62,722 bases of DNA from a virus: IMG/VR virus record IMGVR_UViG_3300046522_000408, positions 1-62,722 of that record. One strand, written 5' to 3'. This document shows positions 49,362-58,285 of this stretch, one piece after another. Both the position numbers and the translations under genes were made by a program. The first letter of the stretch is position 1, and every line of letters begins with the position of its first letter. The notes under the pieces are model-generated. The model ran no database searches and was not told the origin of the DNA. It saw nothing but the letters and a program-made list of their open reading frames with translations.

Positions 49362-49396
49362 CCGCGGGGGCCAAGGTCCGCACCTGGCCCCCGCGG
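49362..49396 (-). terminator. strong hairpin after the major tail gene
   Basis: CCGCGGGGGCCA and TGGCCCCCGCGG are perfect 12-bp arms around an 11-base loop, between the end of the major tail gene and the A/T-rich promoter. No T-run follows, so it may protect the 3' end of the abundant tail mRNA as much as terminate. Confidence 0.6.
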
Positions 49397-49408
49397 GGTC
49401 TTGGGACG

Positions 49409-49954
49409 CTAGGCGTCGGTGGAGCGCGGCGGGATGACGGACAGCGCCGACTCCTCGCCGTCCACGTTCAGCGCGGTCACGCGGATCGGCAGGGCCGCCA
49501 GGGAGTTGGCATCGGCAATGGCGATGTCCTCTGCCCTAAAGATCGACGCTTTTGCCGCGTAAAATCCGGCCACGTTCTCGCCGTCCTCCAGGACCACCAG
49601 GAAGGCGGCCTCGGTCGGGGTCGGCTCGGACGGAATCTCGATCGCACCGTCAGCAGCGATAACGGCATTTGCGCCGTAATAAAGCTTCAAAGAATCGTCG
49701 GTCCAATCCAGAAGGGAAACCGAGAAAGATTCCGTACGGGGTGCGACGGACTGGCGCAGGTTCGGATTCTGGAGCGAGCCCAGCGTGGTGGTCTCGCCAC
49801 CTTCCGAGGTGAGCGCGATGATGTTGTCCAGCGTGGTGTTGCCCAGGTAGGTCCAGGCGACAGCCGGCTCCTTCAGCAGGGCGACGGTCAGGGGGCGGGC
49901 GGTGGAAACGGCGGCCTTGTAAAACTTGGCGGTTGAGACTTTCAACACAGACAT
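49409..49954 (-). CDS. major tail protein
   Basis: The 181-residue product starts MSVLKVSTAKFYKAAVSTA. Beta-rich, with SEGGETTTLGSLQNPNLR and TESFSVSLLDWTDDSLKLYY, and an acidic C-terminus, typical of siphovirus tube subunits. It follows the tail completion genes and precedes the chaperones. CAAGGAGTC is the ribosome site. Parts of the gene use noticeably more A/T-ending codons than neighbours, which fits high expression. Confidence 0.85.
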   Translation of the reverse strand: MSVLKVSTAKFYKAAVSTARPLTVALLKEPAVAWTYLGNTTLDNIIALTSEGGETTTLGSLQNPNLRQSVAPRTESFSVSLLDWTDDSLKLYYGANAVIAADGAIEIPSEPTPTEAAFLVVLEDGENVAGFYAAKASIFRAEDIAIADANSLAALPIRVTALNVDGEESALSVIPPRSTDA

Positions 49955-49978
49955 GCGGCTTGACTCCTTGGGTCAAAG

Positions 49979-50005
49979 AAAAACCCCCGCCCTACGGGGC
50001 GGGGG
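49979..50005 (-). terminator. intrinsic terminator before the major tail gene
   Basis: CCCCCGCCC and GGGCGGGGG pair around TACG; on the minus strand the stem is followed by TTTTTCTTT. It would end transcripts of the connector genes just before the major tail gene. Confidence 0.75.
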
Positions 50006-50510
50006 TAACGAAGCGGTTGGTGATCGTGGACTGTTGCGGAGGACGCACCAGGACGCGCCATATGGACTCTGAACGAACCCAATTTTTTGGCAGGCTGGCG
50101 TACTGCACGGCCGAGCTGGACGTCGCCCAGTCGGACACGCGGGCGGCCGGGGAACTGTTTTTGATGATCGACAGGGTCCCGGCATCCGGGAACGTCCACT
50201 GCTGCTGCTGCGCGGTGCGCATCGCCAGGCGGCACGCCTCCTGCAACTCGTCGGCCTGCTCATCGGCGTCCACCCCGCTGGTGATCGTCGTGATGTTGCA
50301 GATGGCCGTCTGGATAAACCGGTCGTCCTTGGTCTCCAGGGCGCTCTCACCGCTGGCCTTGGAACGGCGGGCAATGATCACCGGCGGCACCAGGTCGTCG
50401 GAGAACAGGGTGCCGATGTGGATCTCCGGATGGTCCGCGAAGAACCGGCGCATGATCCCCATCAAGAGGTCATCGGTCGCGCCGAACACGGGCAGGCGGG
50501 ATTCGGGCAT
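49992..50510 (-). CDS. tail terminator/completion protein
   Basis: The 172-residue product starts MPESRLPVFGATDDLLMGI. It has the mixed alpha/beta look of tail terminators (IHIGTLFSDDLVPPVIIAR; IQTAICNITTITSG) and is the last connector gene before the major tail protein. Its C-terminal end is encoded within the hairpin terminator at 49979-50005. Confidence 0.72.
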   Translation of the reverse strand: MPESRLPVFGATDDLLMGIMRRFFADHPEIHIGTLFSDDLVPPVIIARRSKASGESALETKDDRFIQTAICNITTITSGVDADEQADELQEACRLAMRTAQQQQWTFPDAGTLSIIKNSSPAARVSDWATSSSAVQYASLPKNWVRSESIWRVLVRPPQQSTITNRFVTPAP

Positions 50511-50923
50511 CAGGCACCCCCGATCGCGTTGCCCAGGATGTGCGCGCCCGGAATGATGTAGACCTTGCCGCGGATCACGCGGCGGCCGCCAAGCTCCAGG
50601 CCGATCGGGCCGCCCCAGGACGTCTCGCCGTCCTGGCCACTGCCGTTGTTCCCGTCCTCCCACCCGTCGCCCGGATTGGTGTCATGCAGAACGACCCAGG
50701 AATCCAGCCACGGGAAGTCGGACATGTTGTGCCGGTGGATCACCTTGATCTGCATGCCGCCGGTCCTGCGGTGGGACGCGTTCAGGTTGGTTTCGGCCTG
50801 CTCGGCGATCACGGTTGCGTGATGCTTCAGCGCCTTGACCACCGGGGTGGTGTAGGCGACGCGGTGTCCCACCGAACCGTGGCCGGTCGGCGGGCCGTAG
50901 AGGGTGAACCAGGTGGCGCCCAT
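50510..50923 (-). CDS. head-tail connector/neck protein (HK97 gp10-like position)
   Basis: The 137-residue product starts MGATWFTLYGPPTGHGSVG. A helix (VKALKHHATVIAEQAETNL) and Gly-rich beta part (VYIIPGAHILGNAI) match small connector proteins. Assigned from gene order, not strong sequence similarity. TAATG overlap with the gene upstream. Confidence 0.7.
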   Translation of the reverse strand: MGATWFTLYGPPTGHGSVGHRVAYTTPVVKALKHHATVIAEQAETNLNASHRRTGGMQIKVIHRHNMSDFPWLDSWVVLHDTNPGDGWEDGNNGSGQDGETSWGGPIGLELGGRRVIRGKVYIIPGAHILGNAIGGA

Positions 50924-51276
50924 TACAGCCCCACCCCCGCCTGGTTGCGGGACCGCAGGATGAACTCCACGTGGTCGGAGGCCCGGGACGGGCCCGTCAC
51001 GAACCGGGGAGGGGACTGGAGGTCCCAGGTCTCCCCGGCGTACTCCACGCGCGCCCAGGACCCCACGGGGGCCCACCGGGTGAGCACCCTGACCACCTTC
51101 ACCGACACCTGGCCGGCGATTTCCGCGTCCGACTGGCGGTCCTCCGCCGTGGTCACCCTGATCTCCACCGGGGTATCGTCCGGGACCACCACCGTGTTCC
51201 CCCGGCTGTCCGTCCTGCGGACTTCGGGGAAGATCCACATGGTCTCCCGGCCCCGGTCAAGAAGCCGGCTCCTCAC
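50923..51276 (-). CDS. head-tail stopper-like protein
   Basis: The 117-residue product starts MRSRLLDRGRETMWIFPEV (GTG). It is a beta-barrel-like protein (TPVEIRVTTAEDRQSDAEI; GSWARVEYAGETWDLQSPP) as in head-closure proteins. Assigned by position second after the capsid gene. Overlaps the upstream stop. Confidence 0.72.
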   Translation of the reverse strand: MRSRLLDRGRETMWIFPEVRRTDSRGNTVVVPDDTPVEIRVTTAEDRQSDAEIAGQVSVKVVRVLTRWAPVGSWARVEYAGETWDLQSPPRFVTGPSRASDHVEFILRSRNQAGVGL

Positions 51277-51731
51277 GGGCACCACCCGAGCGGGAACGGC
51301 TTGGTGCCGTCCTCCATGGGCGCGTAGCCGCGCTCGGTGATCACCCGCGCCGTCCGGTCCAGGGGACGGTCCGGGTTGGACATGGCCACGCTGATGACCG
51401 ATCCCCGGACCCGGTAGGGCTTCAGGATCTCGATCTCGGACGGGGTCAGCTCGGTCCCGTGCGCATAGTCCTCGAGACGGTTGAAGGTTTGACTATCTCC
51501 ACGCTCCATCTGGAAGCCGGCGGGGTTCAGGTAGCCCCGCGCGGCCGCCGCGACAACGATGTCAACGGCGGCCGCGGGAGCGTTGAAGGCCGTCGGCCAG
51601 GGGCGCCCATAGTGGCGCACCCTGGTCGACGCCTCCCTCAGAACCCCGTCGGCCAGCGCCAGCTCCTCGGGCGTGGTGATCGGTTCCCCGACACGCGCCG
51701 CAAGCCGGTCAATCGTGGCCAGGGGCTCCAC
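51273..51731 (-). CDS. head-tail connector (gp6-like)
   Basis: The 152-residue product starts MEPLATIDRLAARVGEPIT, with a helical bundle at the N-terminus (ELALADGVLREASTRVRH; AVDIVVAAAARGYLNP). This is the typical adaptor protein placed directly after the capsid gene. It lies three bases beyond the capsid stop. Confidence 0.78.
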   Translation of the reverse strand: MEPLATIDRLAARVGEPITTPEELALADGVLREASTRVRHYGRPWPTAFNAPAAAVDIVVAAAARGYLNPAGFQMERGDSQTFNRLEDYAHGTELTPSEIEILKPYRVRGSVISVAMSNPDRPLDRTARVITERGYAPMEDGTKPFPLGWCP

Positions 51732-51734
51732 GGC

Positions 51735-52901
51735 TTACGGCTCGTGCGTGTGGTCGGCCGGAGCCATCTCGTTGCCGCCCAGCGGCCACAGCTCGCCCTC
51801 GGGCACGGTGACGGTAACGCCGGTGTGGTTCCAGGCCTTGGCCAGCCAGCTGGTGGCGGAGCCGCCGGGGGTACCGGTGCCGCCGTCGCCGGGCTTCTGC
51901 TCGGTGGAGCCGAAGGTGCCGCCCTTCAGGCCCAGGCGAATGCCGCGGACAAAGAACTCCTCGGTGCCAACATGGCCAATTCCCTGCGCGTCATAAAGCT
52001 TAAGACGGTCGCGGGTGTAGGCGGTTCCGAAATAGGTATCGAACACCGAACGATCGGTCAAATAACCGGTGTCGTAATCCATAAGCCAGCGCAAAGCCCA
52101 GCCATTGGCGTTGGCACTCGCCCCAAAAGGAACGCTGTTAGGAATGGAGGCAACGCCGGTGTAAACCAGGTAGCCGGAAGCGCCATACATGTAGGCCACG
52201 TCTTCCGCAATGTGAACGGAAGGAACGAAATTCACGCCGGCAATAGTGCCAATAGAATCGTTCGCCAAAGCGGAATCACCGGTGCCCTGGTTCTTGACCA
52301 GCTTGTTGGACTTCACCAGCAGGTCGGCCAGGGCCAGGCCCACCACGCAGGTGAACCGGGTGTCCGGGCTGCGCAGCTTGCGCAGGGACGTCTTGGCCTC
52401 GACCACGGCGTTGAAGAACAGGTCATAGCCGCGCTTCTGCGCGGCCGTCCAGGCGGTGTCCGAGTCGTCGATCAGGATCGTCCGCTCGTACGGAGCGTTC
52501 TTGATCAGGTCAAGGACCTTCAGCTCCAGGTGTTCGCCGATAGCACTGGTTTGTGCATCAACAATGTCGCCCCAACCATCCTGGAAATCCCAATCCTTTT
52601 GCTCGTCGGTCAGCTTGATTGCCGAGTACGGGCGATCCTGGGAAATCGTAATGTTTACGACGGTTTCCGAATAGGTGTCGGTCTTGATCGGTTCGGAACG
52701 GTCATTCCGGGGGGCGTAATACCGAACAGGAACCGATCCCTTAACGCGCTGGGAAATGGTATCTCCCTCAGCGGCGTAAAAGGTCTTCGCGTCGGCACGC
52801 TTGGTGACGGTATTGGAAACAACCAGCTTCTCGTCAAGGGCTTCAACAGCCGCTTCAACCAGAATTTCTGGTTTCACTTTCAGGTGAGGCGTATATGACA
52901 T
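51735..52901 (-). CDS. major capsid protein with C-terminal extension
   Basis: The 388-residue product starts MSYTPHLKVKPEILVEAAV and has the P22-coat-like pattern NTVTKRADAKTFYAAEGDT then ISQRVKGSVPVRYYAPRND. After GLKGGTFG a Gly-rich linker leads to an extra ~60-residue domain (SATSWLAKAWNHTGVTVTV, ending HTHEP), perhaps an exposed decoration-type domain. GAAAGG precedes the ATG. A/T-ending codons are enriched in two stretches. Confidence 0.88.
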   Translation of the reverse strand: MSYTPHLKVKPEILVEAAVEALDEKLVVSNTVTKRADAKTFYAAEGDTISQRVKGSVPVRYYAPRNDRSEPIKTDTYSETVVNITISQDRPYSAIKLTDEQKDWDFQDGWGDIVDAQTSAIGEHLELKVLDLIKNAPYERTILIDDSDTAWTAAQKRGYDLFFNAVVEAKTSLRKLRSPDTRFTCVVGLALADLLVKSNKLVKNQGTGDSALANDSIGTIAGVNFVPSVHIAEDVAYMYGASGYLVYTGVASIPNSVPFGASANANGWALRWLMDYDTGYLTDRSVFDTYFGTAYTRDRLKLYDAQGIGHVGTEEFFVRGIRLGLKGGTFGSTEQKPGDGGTGTPGGSATSWLAKAWNHTGVTVTVPEGELWPLGGNEMAPADHTHEP

Positions 52902-52924
52902 TGTTTTTACCTTTCAAAAGGCAT

Positions 52925-52952
52925 GAAAAAAGCCCCGACGTTTATCGGGGCT
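52925..52952 (-). terminator. hairpin between scaffold and capsid genes
   Basis: AGCCCCGA/TCGGGGCT arms with a 6-base loop, followed on the minus strand by TTTTTT. It is a proper intrinsic terminator lying 24 bases before the capsid start, so it either lowers scaffold-to-capsid read-through or stabilises the processed capsid mRNA. Confidence 0.75.
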
Positions 52953-52972
52953 CAAAGGGGGGGAGGGCGTTG

Positions 52973-53494
52973 CTACTGGCGCTTCTTCCACGCCCGGTAC
53001 ACTTCCCGGCCGTTCGGTTCGGCGGCATCCCCGGGGGTCGTGCCCCCGGTGGGCGGCAGCTTCGTCACGTTGACCACCTGCACGGGCGGCGGGACGGACA
53101 GGGCGGCCAGCTTCGCGGCCTGAGCCTCGATCTCCTCCGGGGTCGCCCCGGTCAGGAAATCCGTCAGGTCCTCGGGCAGGCTGTGCCTTCGTGCGGCAGC
53201 CGCCACCTGGGCGGCACGTTCCGCGGCCTCGGCCCGCGCGATCAGCTCGACCCGGAGACTCTCGTAGTCCTCCGGCGTCTTGGCATCCTTGTACTTGTCG
53301 GCCGTCTCGCGCGCGGCAACGCGCGCGGCCGCGGCTTCGCGGCGGGTCGTTTCCAGCTCCTTCACCATCCACTGGAAGGAGTCCGGCAGCCCCTCGTACG
53401 GGGCCGGGGTGGTTCCCGCCGGCGGTTCGCCGGCGGCGGGGGTTTCGGCAGGTGCGGCCTCCTGGACGGCATCCTTGTTCTCAACAACGCTCAC
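52973..53494 (-). CDS. scaffolding protein
   Basis: The 173-residue product starts MSVVENKDAVQEAAPAETP (GTG after AGGAGGACAA). Acidic/Pro-rich head, a long coiled-coil centre (WMVKELETTRREAAAARVA) and a basic C-terminal end (REVYRAWKKRQ), the normal build of a capsid-binding scaffold. It lies directly before the capsid gene. Confidence 0.82.
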   Translation of the reverse strand: MSVVENKDAVQEAAPAETPAAGEPPAGTTPAPYEGLPDSFQWMVKELETTRREAAAARVAARETADKYKDAKTPEDYESLRVELIARAEAAERAAQVAAAARRHSLPEDLTDFLTGATPEEIEAQAAKLAALSVPPPVQVVNVTKLPPTGGTTPGDAAEPNGREVYRAWKKRQ

Positions 53495-53508
53495 TTGTCC
53501 TCCTGGGA

Positions 53509-54660
53509 CTAAGGTTCGGAACTCGCCAGGACGGGCTGTGCGTCAGCCGGCGTCCTGCGCTCTGCGTTGAGCAGCTTGCGCCACTCGTTGCGCGCCTCCT
53601 TGGGGGGCAGTCGCCGCGGGGCGATCTTGTCCGCCCACAACTTCTGGAGGCGCGCGTTCTCGGCGGGCAGCACCGGCTGCCGCGAGAAAGTTACTATGGG
53701 GTAACAATGGCAATTCACGTGGTACTTGCGCACCTGGTCACCCACAAAATTCCCGGCCACCGTTTTGGACCGGGTAGTCGTCATCGCCGCAGCGGGAGAA
53801 TAAACGAACCCACGTGAAGCAAGCATTGAACAAAATGCGCACGGGTTCGGGCCAAGGCCCCGGGCCACCCCGACCACGCGGCGGTCGAACCGCATCGCCT
53901 GGTCGATCTGTTCCCGGCCGGCGGAGATCCCGCCGTAGTCCACCCCGGCGGCGCCCTTGGAGCCGGACAGCTGGTGCTCCTCCTCCAGCTTGCGCAGCGC
54001 CCGCTCCTGGGCGTCCTCCGCCTCCTGGCGGTACAGGCGCACGTTGCGCTCCTGCCCGCCGACCGCGATCCGCTCCAGGCCCCGCTCGAAGCGGGACCGG
54101 ACCTGGGCCTGGTCAAGGTCCGTCGGCCAGTCGAACCGGTCCACGGTGATCCGCGGATCGTCGGACCCGGAGGACCGTTCCAGGTCCTTCAGGTAGTCGG
54201 CCAGGTCCGTGTCGGACAGCCGCAGCTTCCGGGACCCGCCGACGTCGTCGGCGTCCCCCAGCTCCCGCAGCTCCGCGTCCAGCCAGTCCTCGTCCACGTC
54301 CCCGCTGCGGCCGGCCTCGAACTTGGCGGCGGCCTGCACCTGCTCGGCGAACTGCTCGCGCAACTCCCGCAGGCCCACGGCCCGGGCGTCCTCCTGCCCG
54401 TCCGGCCCGCCCAGGGTGCGCCCCGTTTCCAGGGCCCTCACCAGCTGGTAGTAGGCACGGGCCAGCCGCGCGCTCTTGATGCGCGCCGCGTAGATCGCCC
54501 GGATCGCCGCGTCGATCCACCCCCGAGAGGTGGACCGCGGGCTGATCGCCGAGACGGTGCCCCACCGGTCCAGCGCCAGGAACGCGGCGGCCAGCCCGAT
54601 GCGGGCCTGCGCCGCGCGGTGCGCCTCGTGCACCGCGCGCAGCTCGTCCTTACGCGCCAT
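53509..54660 (-). CDS. MuF-like head morphogenesis protein
   Basis: The 383-residue product is helical for ~220 residues and ends with the MuF signature: GPNPCAFCSMLASRG (~285-299) and YHVNCHCYPIVTF (~325-337). It is a minor capsid protein attached to the portal. ATGA-type overlap with the portal gene. Confidence 0.82.
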   Translation of the reverse strand: MARKDELRAVHEAHRAAQARIGLAAAFLALDRWGTVSAISPRSTSRGWIDAAIRAIYAARIKSARLARAYYQLVRALETGRTLGGPDGQEDARAVGLRELREQFAEQVQAAAKFEAGRSGDVDEDWLDAELRELGDADDVGGSRKLRLSDTDLADYLKDLERSSGSDDPRITVDRFDWPTDLDQAQVRSRFERGLERIAVGGQERNVRLYRQEAEDAQERALRKLEEEHQLSGSKGAAGVDYGGISAGREQIDQAMRFDRRVVGVARGLGPNPCAFCSMLASRGFVYSPAAAMTTTRSKTVAGNFVGDQVRKYHVNCHCYPIVTFSRQPVLPAENARLQKLWADKIAPRRLPPKEARNEWRKLLNAERRTPADAQPVLASSEP

Positions 54661-56158
54661 CGGCGGGCTCCGCGGCCGGCCGGCGTTCGCGGGCCGAGGT
54701 CAGGGTGTCGCGCGGCTCGGCGAACAGGTCGTCGTTGACCTCCTCCTCCTTCAGCTGCTCCCAGTCCTTCAGCATCCCGCTGGTCACCCCGGGGACCATC
54801 GCCCACGCGGCACGGTGCGGCATGCCGACCGATTCGACCAGCTTCGCCAGCCCGTCCACCACGGCGCTGAACGCCTTCTGCGTGAAGTCGCGCCAGCGCA
54901 CCTCGCCGCCGTAGGACGTCGCGCCCTCGGTGTCGCCCAGGGCCGCCGCGATCATGCGGAACAGCTCCTCGTGACTCTCGCCGGCCGACAGCCAGAACGC
55001 CTCACAGAACCGGCGGAACTGGGCCTCCAGGGCCGCCAGCGCCTCGGCGCTGAGGTTGGAGACCGAGCCCATGAGGGCGTGGATCGGCAGCTGGGATATT
55101 GCGGCCAGGTTCTTGATCGCCTGATCCTCGTTGCGCAGGTACCCGTCCAGCGGGGTTTCGTCCAGCTGGCCGAACTTGGTCTGCGGGTCATCCGAGAGCA
55201 GCAGCCGGGCCTGGGACACCTGCACCGGCTCGTACACGTAGTTGCCGTTCGGGTCCACCACCGGTTCCCCGTCGGCGCCGATCTTCACGTTCGGCACCAG
55301 GCCGGCGGCCGTACGCACCTTGAACGCACCGAAATCGGCGGTGATGTTGGTGGAAAACACCGACTGGTTCACCCGGTTCTGCATCGGGATGCCCGGCTCC
55401 ACCACGCCCGTGGTGCAGCCCTCGTCGTCCACCGTGCACACGTAGCGGACCACCGGGCACCCGTCCATGCCGTGCGCGGCCGGGTTCGGCTGCAACGTGA
55501 ACTCGCCCTCGTTGGTCCACAGCACCTCGTAGCGGTGCGTCGCATCCCAGTACACGGCCAGGCCCGGAGTGTCCTGGAACGGCTGCGTCTTGATCGTCAG
55601 CACGTAGGCCGGGCGGATGTCATTCACCGGGTCATCGAAAAACGCCACCGTGTTGCGGGTCGGCAGGATCTCGATCTTCGGTTCACCCGGCACCAGCGTG
55701 TTCAGATGAACGAACGCATGCCCGTACGTGAACGCCGCCCGGTAGATGATCGCCTGGCGGGCGTCCATCCGCTCCTTCTGCCACACGTCGTACTCCGGGG
55801 GAAACCGGACCGACTCGTCCTCGGTGTCCGACTCGCCGCGACTGCGCAGCGCGCTACCGCGCCGGTACCCGTCGACCATGGACACCTGCGTGGGCAGGTT
55901 CACCAGCCAGGGAATCATGTTCGTCACCGACCGCGCCTGGAGGTCCCGGATCTGGTCGGAGGCGTCCCGCGGCGCGAAGGGCAGCAGGTGCCGGCCGGCC
56001 ATGTAGTCGTGGCACTTGTCGAACACCCGTGCACGATCGTGCATCAGGGTGTCGTACATGTGTTTCAGCATTTCGGACGTGGCAGGCTGCGGTGCCGGCA
56101 ACGCCACGGGCAGGCTGGCATTGCCGTTCGCCGCGGCGAATTGGTGCATCGTGGCCAA
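54650..56158 (-). CDS. portal protein
   Basis: The 502-residue product contains SEMLKHMYDTLMHDRARVF (clip/wing helix), RQAIIYRAAFTYGHAFVHL, and HALMGSVSNLSAEALAALE, which are landmarks of actinophage portals. It follows TerL in order. TTG 56158 has AGGAG five bases upstream; ATG 56149 is a poorer alternative. Confidence 0.86.
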   Translation of the reverse strand: MATMHQFAAANGNASLPVALPAPQPATSEMLKHMYDTLMHDRARVFDKCHDYMAGRHLLPFAPRDASDQIRDLQARSVTNMIPWLVNLPTQVSMVDGYRRGSALRSRGESDTEDESVRFPPEYDVWQKERMDARQAIIYRAAFTYGHAFVHLNTLVPGEPKIEILPTRNTVAFFDDPVNDIRPAYVLTIKTQPFQDTPGLAVYWDATHRYEVLWTNEGEFTLQPNPAAHGMDGCPVVRYVCTVDDEGCTTGVVEPGIPMQNRVNQSVFSTNITADFGAFKVRTAAGLVPNVKIGADGEPVVDPNGNYVYEPVQVSQARLLLSDDPQTKFGQLDETPLDGYLRNEDQAIKNLAAISQLPIHALMGSVSNLSAEALAALEAQFRRFCEAFWLSAGESHEELFRMIAAALGDTEGATSYGGEVRWRDFTQKAFSAVVDGLAKLVESVGMPHRAAWAMVPGVTSGMLKDWEQLKEEEVNDDLFAEPRDTLTSARERRPAAEPADGA

Positions 56159-56166
56159 AAGGGCTC

Positions 56167-57831
56167 CTAAAACTCTATGAGCTTGCGCGAGTAGATCGGC
56201 TTGGGCTTCTTCCCGGACTCGAACAGGTCCGTCATCGCCATGTAGGCCAGGAGGGTGGCGGCGTACGCGTCCACCTTGCGCGGGGATTCGGCCGACTCTT
56301 TTCCGAAGATAAGTCCGAACCGATTTCTGCGGCGCTTGCAATTTAGAACATGGCTTCTAAGAATTTTGTCGCCATTGTGCTGGATCTTGCCGTCCACCAC
56401 CGTCTGCACCAGGGCCTCGTTGCCGCGCGCAACCCTTTGCTGGTTGCCGCGCATGTCGAACCCGACGGCCGACTGCGGGCCCTTGATCAGGAGGCGTTCA
56501 CGGTACGTCTCGCCCCACTCGTGGACGTATGACTCCCACAGGGCCAGGTCGCAGTACATGCTCCTGACGTCGTAGCTGGCGAACGCCTGGTGCACCTCGG
56601 ATTCGACCTCGGAGACCGGCACGTGCCACTCCCGGTTGCGGTCCGGGTTCTGCCACACGCCCAGGGGCACGATCAGCCGGTCCTCGTGGCGGATCGCCAC
56701 CAGCGCGGTTGCGTCATCCGTGGCACTGCCGTCAAAACCGAGAGAACAGATGTCGCCCGGCTTCAGGTCAGCCTTGGTGCCCGTCATGCCCTCGGCCAGG
56801 CACCCGGCCCATTCCCCGGGGGAAATCAGGGCATCTGCGGTTGCCACCACCTGGTTGAACCACATTCTCCGGTGGGTGGACGCGGGGATCGACGTGTCCT
56901 GAAGGGATTGGACAATGATGTCCGTATTAAGCCAGTAAGCGTCGCCCTTAATTGTGTTAACAATATGGGGGGCCCATTCCTCAGACAATGGCGATTCCGG
57001 GTGGGCCTCGATCGAATCGTAGAGCCAGCCGCTGGGCTTCGCCAGGCCGGCCCACACCTTTTCCTGCTCCTCGCGGATTGTCTGCGCCACGGAATCTTCG
57101 CCCGGTTCATACGCGTTCGTGATGCACAAAAACCGGCCGGGAATCTTTGTGATGTTGTTCTTTAGCGTGAGATAGAACTTGTCACCGCCCTTTTGTGGCA
57201 CCCAGTGATGTGTCTCGTTTAACACCGCGAAGGAGACACGGGCACCTTCCGCCGTGCGGAATGCCGCACCAACGGCACGCAGCTTGTTGCGTCCGCCGTT
57301 CGCGTAGATGATCTGCTTCTGCACGTCCATCCGGTACTTCAAGCGGGTGCGGTCCGGCAGCAGCGACGGGAACAGGTCGGTCGTGTTGGACGTCTGGTCG
57401 AAGCTCACGGCCGTAATCTGCACGTGCGCCTGGGGGTTCGGCTTGCCCTTCGGCTCGCCGTCCGGCGTCCAATGCGAGAACTGGGAAGGCCCAATCAATT
57501 CCACAATTGAAATCACAGCCGCGACAGGATCTTTGCCCCAACCTTTACACCTTTGTAATACGCCTTGGCGATAACAAAAATCGCCGTTGTTGTCGATGGC
57601 ATAAAACCAAAGAATGAATCGGGCCTGCTCGCCCGTGGCCATCCACGGCCCGCCGTCCGGGTTGGTCAGCTCCTCGGCCACCCAGCCCAGGATCTGCCAG
57701 CCCAACGTGTGCTCCGGCAGCAGCCAGCTGCCGTCCTCGTTCGTCTGCCAGGTCGGGCCGATCAGGATCGGCGGGAACAGTTCCGCCGCGGCCGTCGCCG
57801 ACGGACGGACATGCTCGATGTCGACGTTCAC
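56167..57831 (-). CDS. terL: terminase large subunit
   Basis: The 554-residue product has the ATPase with an atypical Walker A RCKGWGKDPVAA (~94-105) and VSFAVLNETHHW (Walker B, ~202-213), and a nuclease domain with GFDGSATDDATAL (~370-382), CDLALWESYV and DAYAATLLAYM (~525-535). It cuts and pumps phage DNA into the procapsid. ATGA overlap with TerS. Confidence 0.93.
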   Translation of the reverse strand: MNVDIEHVRPSATAAAELFPPILIGPTWQTNEDGSWLLPEHTLGWQILGWVAEELTNPDGGPWMATGEQARFILWFYAIDNNGDFCYRQGVLQRCKGWGKDPVAAVISIVELIGPSQFSHWTPDGEPKGKPNPQAHVQITAVSFDQTSNTTDLFPSLLPDRTRLKYRMDVQKQIIYANGGRNKLRAVGAAFRTAEGARVSFAVLNETHHWVPQKGGDKFYLTLKNNITKIPGRFLCITNAYEPGEDSVAQTIREEQEKVWAGLAKPSGWLYDSIEAHPESPLSEEWAPHIVNTIKGDAYWLNTDIIVQSLQDTSIPASTHRRMWFNQVVATADALISPGEWAGCLAEGMTGTKADLKPGDICSLGFDGSATDDATALVAIRHEDRLIVPLGVWQNPDRNREWHVPVSEVESEVHQAFASYDVRSMYCDLALWESYVHEWGETYRERLLIKGPQSAVGFDMRGNQQRVARGNEALVQTVVDGKIQHNGDKILRSHVLNCKRRRNRFGLIFGKESAESPRKVDAYAATLLAYMAMTDLFESGKKPKPIYSRKLIEF

Positions 57832-58259
57832 TGGGCCTGCTTGCCCGACAGGATGTCCTTGTAGGCCGCGATCGCCACCACCGTGGCATCCTGCGCGTCA
57901 GCGTCCGGCTCGCTCAGCTCCAGCCTCAGCACCGCCCGGCGGTCGCCCTCCGTGGTGCCCAGCCGGCCCATGATCGCGTTCAGCTCCGCGATCATCTGCG
58001 CGCACCGGTAGAACCGCTGCTCGTAGATGTGCGTCATCAGGTCGCACGCGAACAACGCCATCGACCAGTCGCTGTTCTGGTAGTAGTCGCTCATGCCCGA
58101 GGACCGCAGCGCCCCGTACCAGGCCTTCGCCCGCGGATGCCACTTCGGGTCCGCCCGAGGGATGCTAACCGGACGCAGCTCGCCCTGGCGGGCGGGGCCG
58201 CCGGCCGGTTCGGGGCGGCGGGTGCGTTCTTCGGATCTTTTCGGGGCAGGACCGGGCAT
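57828..58259 (-). CDS. terS: terminase small subunit
   Basis: The 143-residue product starts MPGPAPKRSEERTRRPEPA, a basic flexible N-terminus typical of TerS, then helices (SMALFACDLMTHIYEQRFY; AELNAIMGRLGTTEGDRRA). Position directly before TerL supports the call. It would recognise the packaging site. Confidence 0.82.
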   Translation of the reverse strand: MPGPAPKRSEERTRRPEPAGGPARQGELRPVSIPRADPKWHPRAKAWYGALRSSGMSDYYQNSDWSMALFACDLMTHIYEQRFYRCAQMIAELNAIMGRLGTTEGDRRAVLRLELSEPDADAQDATVVAIAAYKDILSGKQAQ

Positions 58260-58285
58260 GGTTGTCTCCTAGGCTGTGTTCAGTG

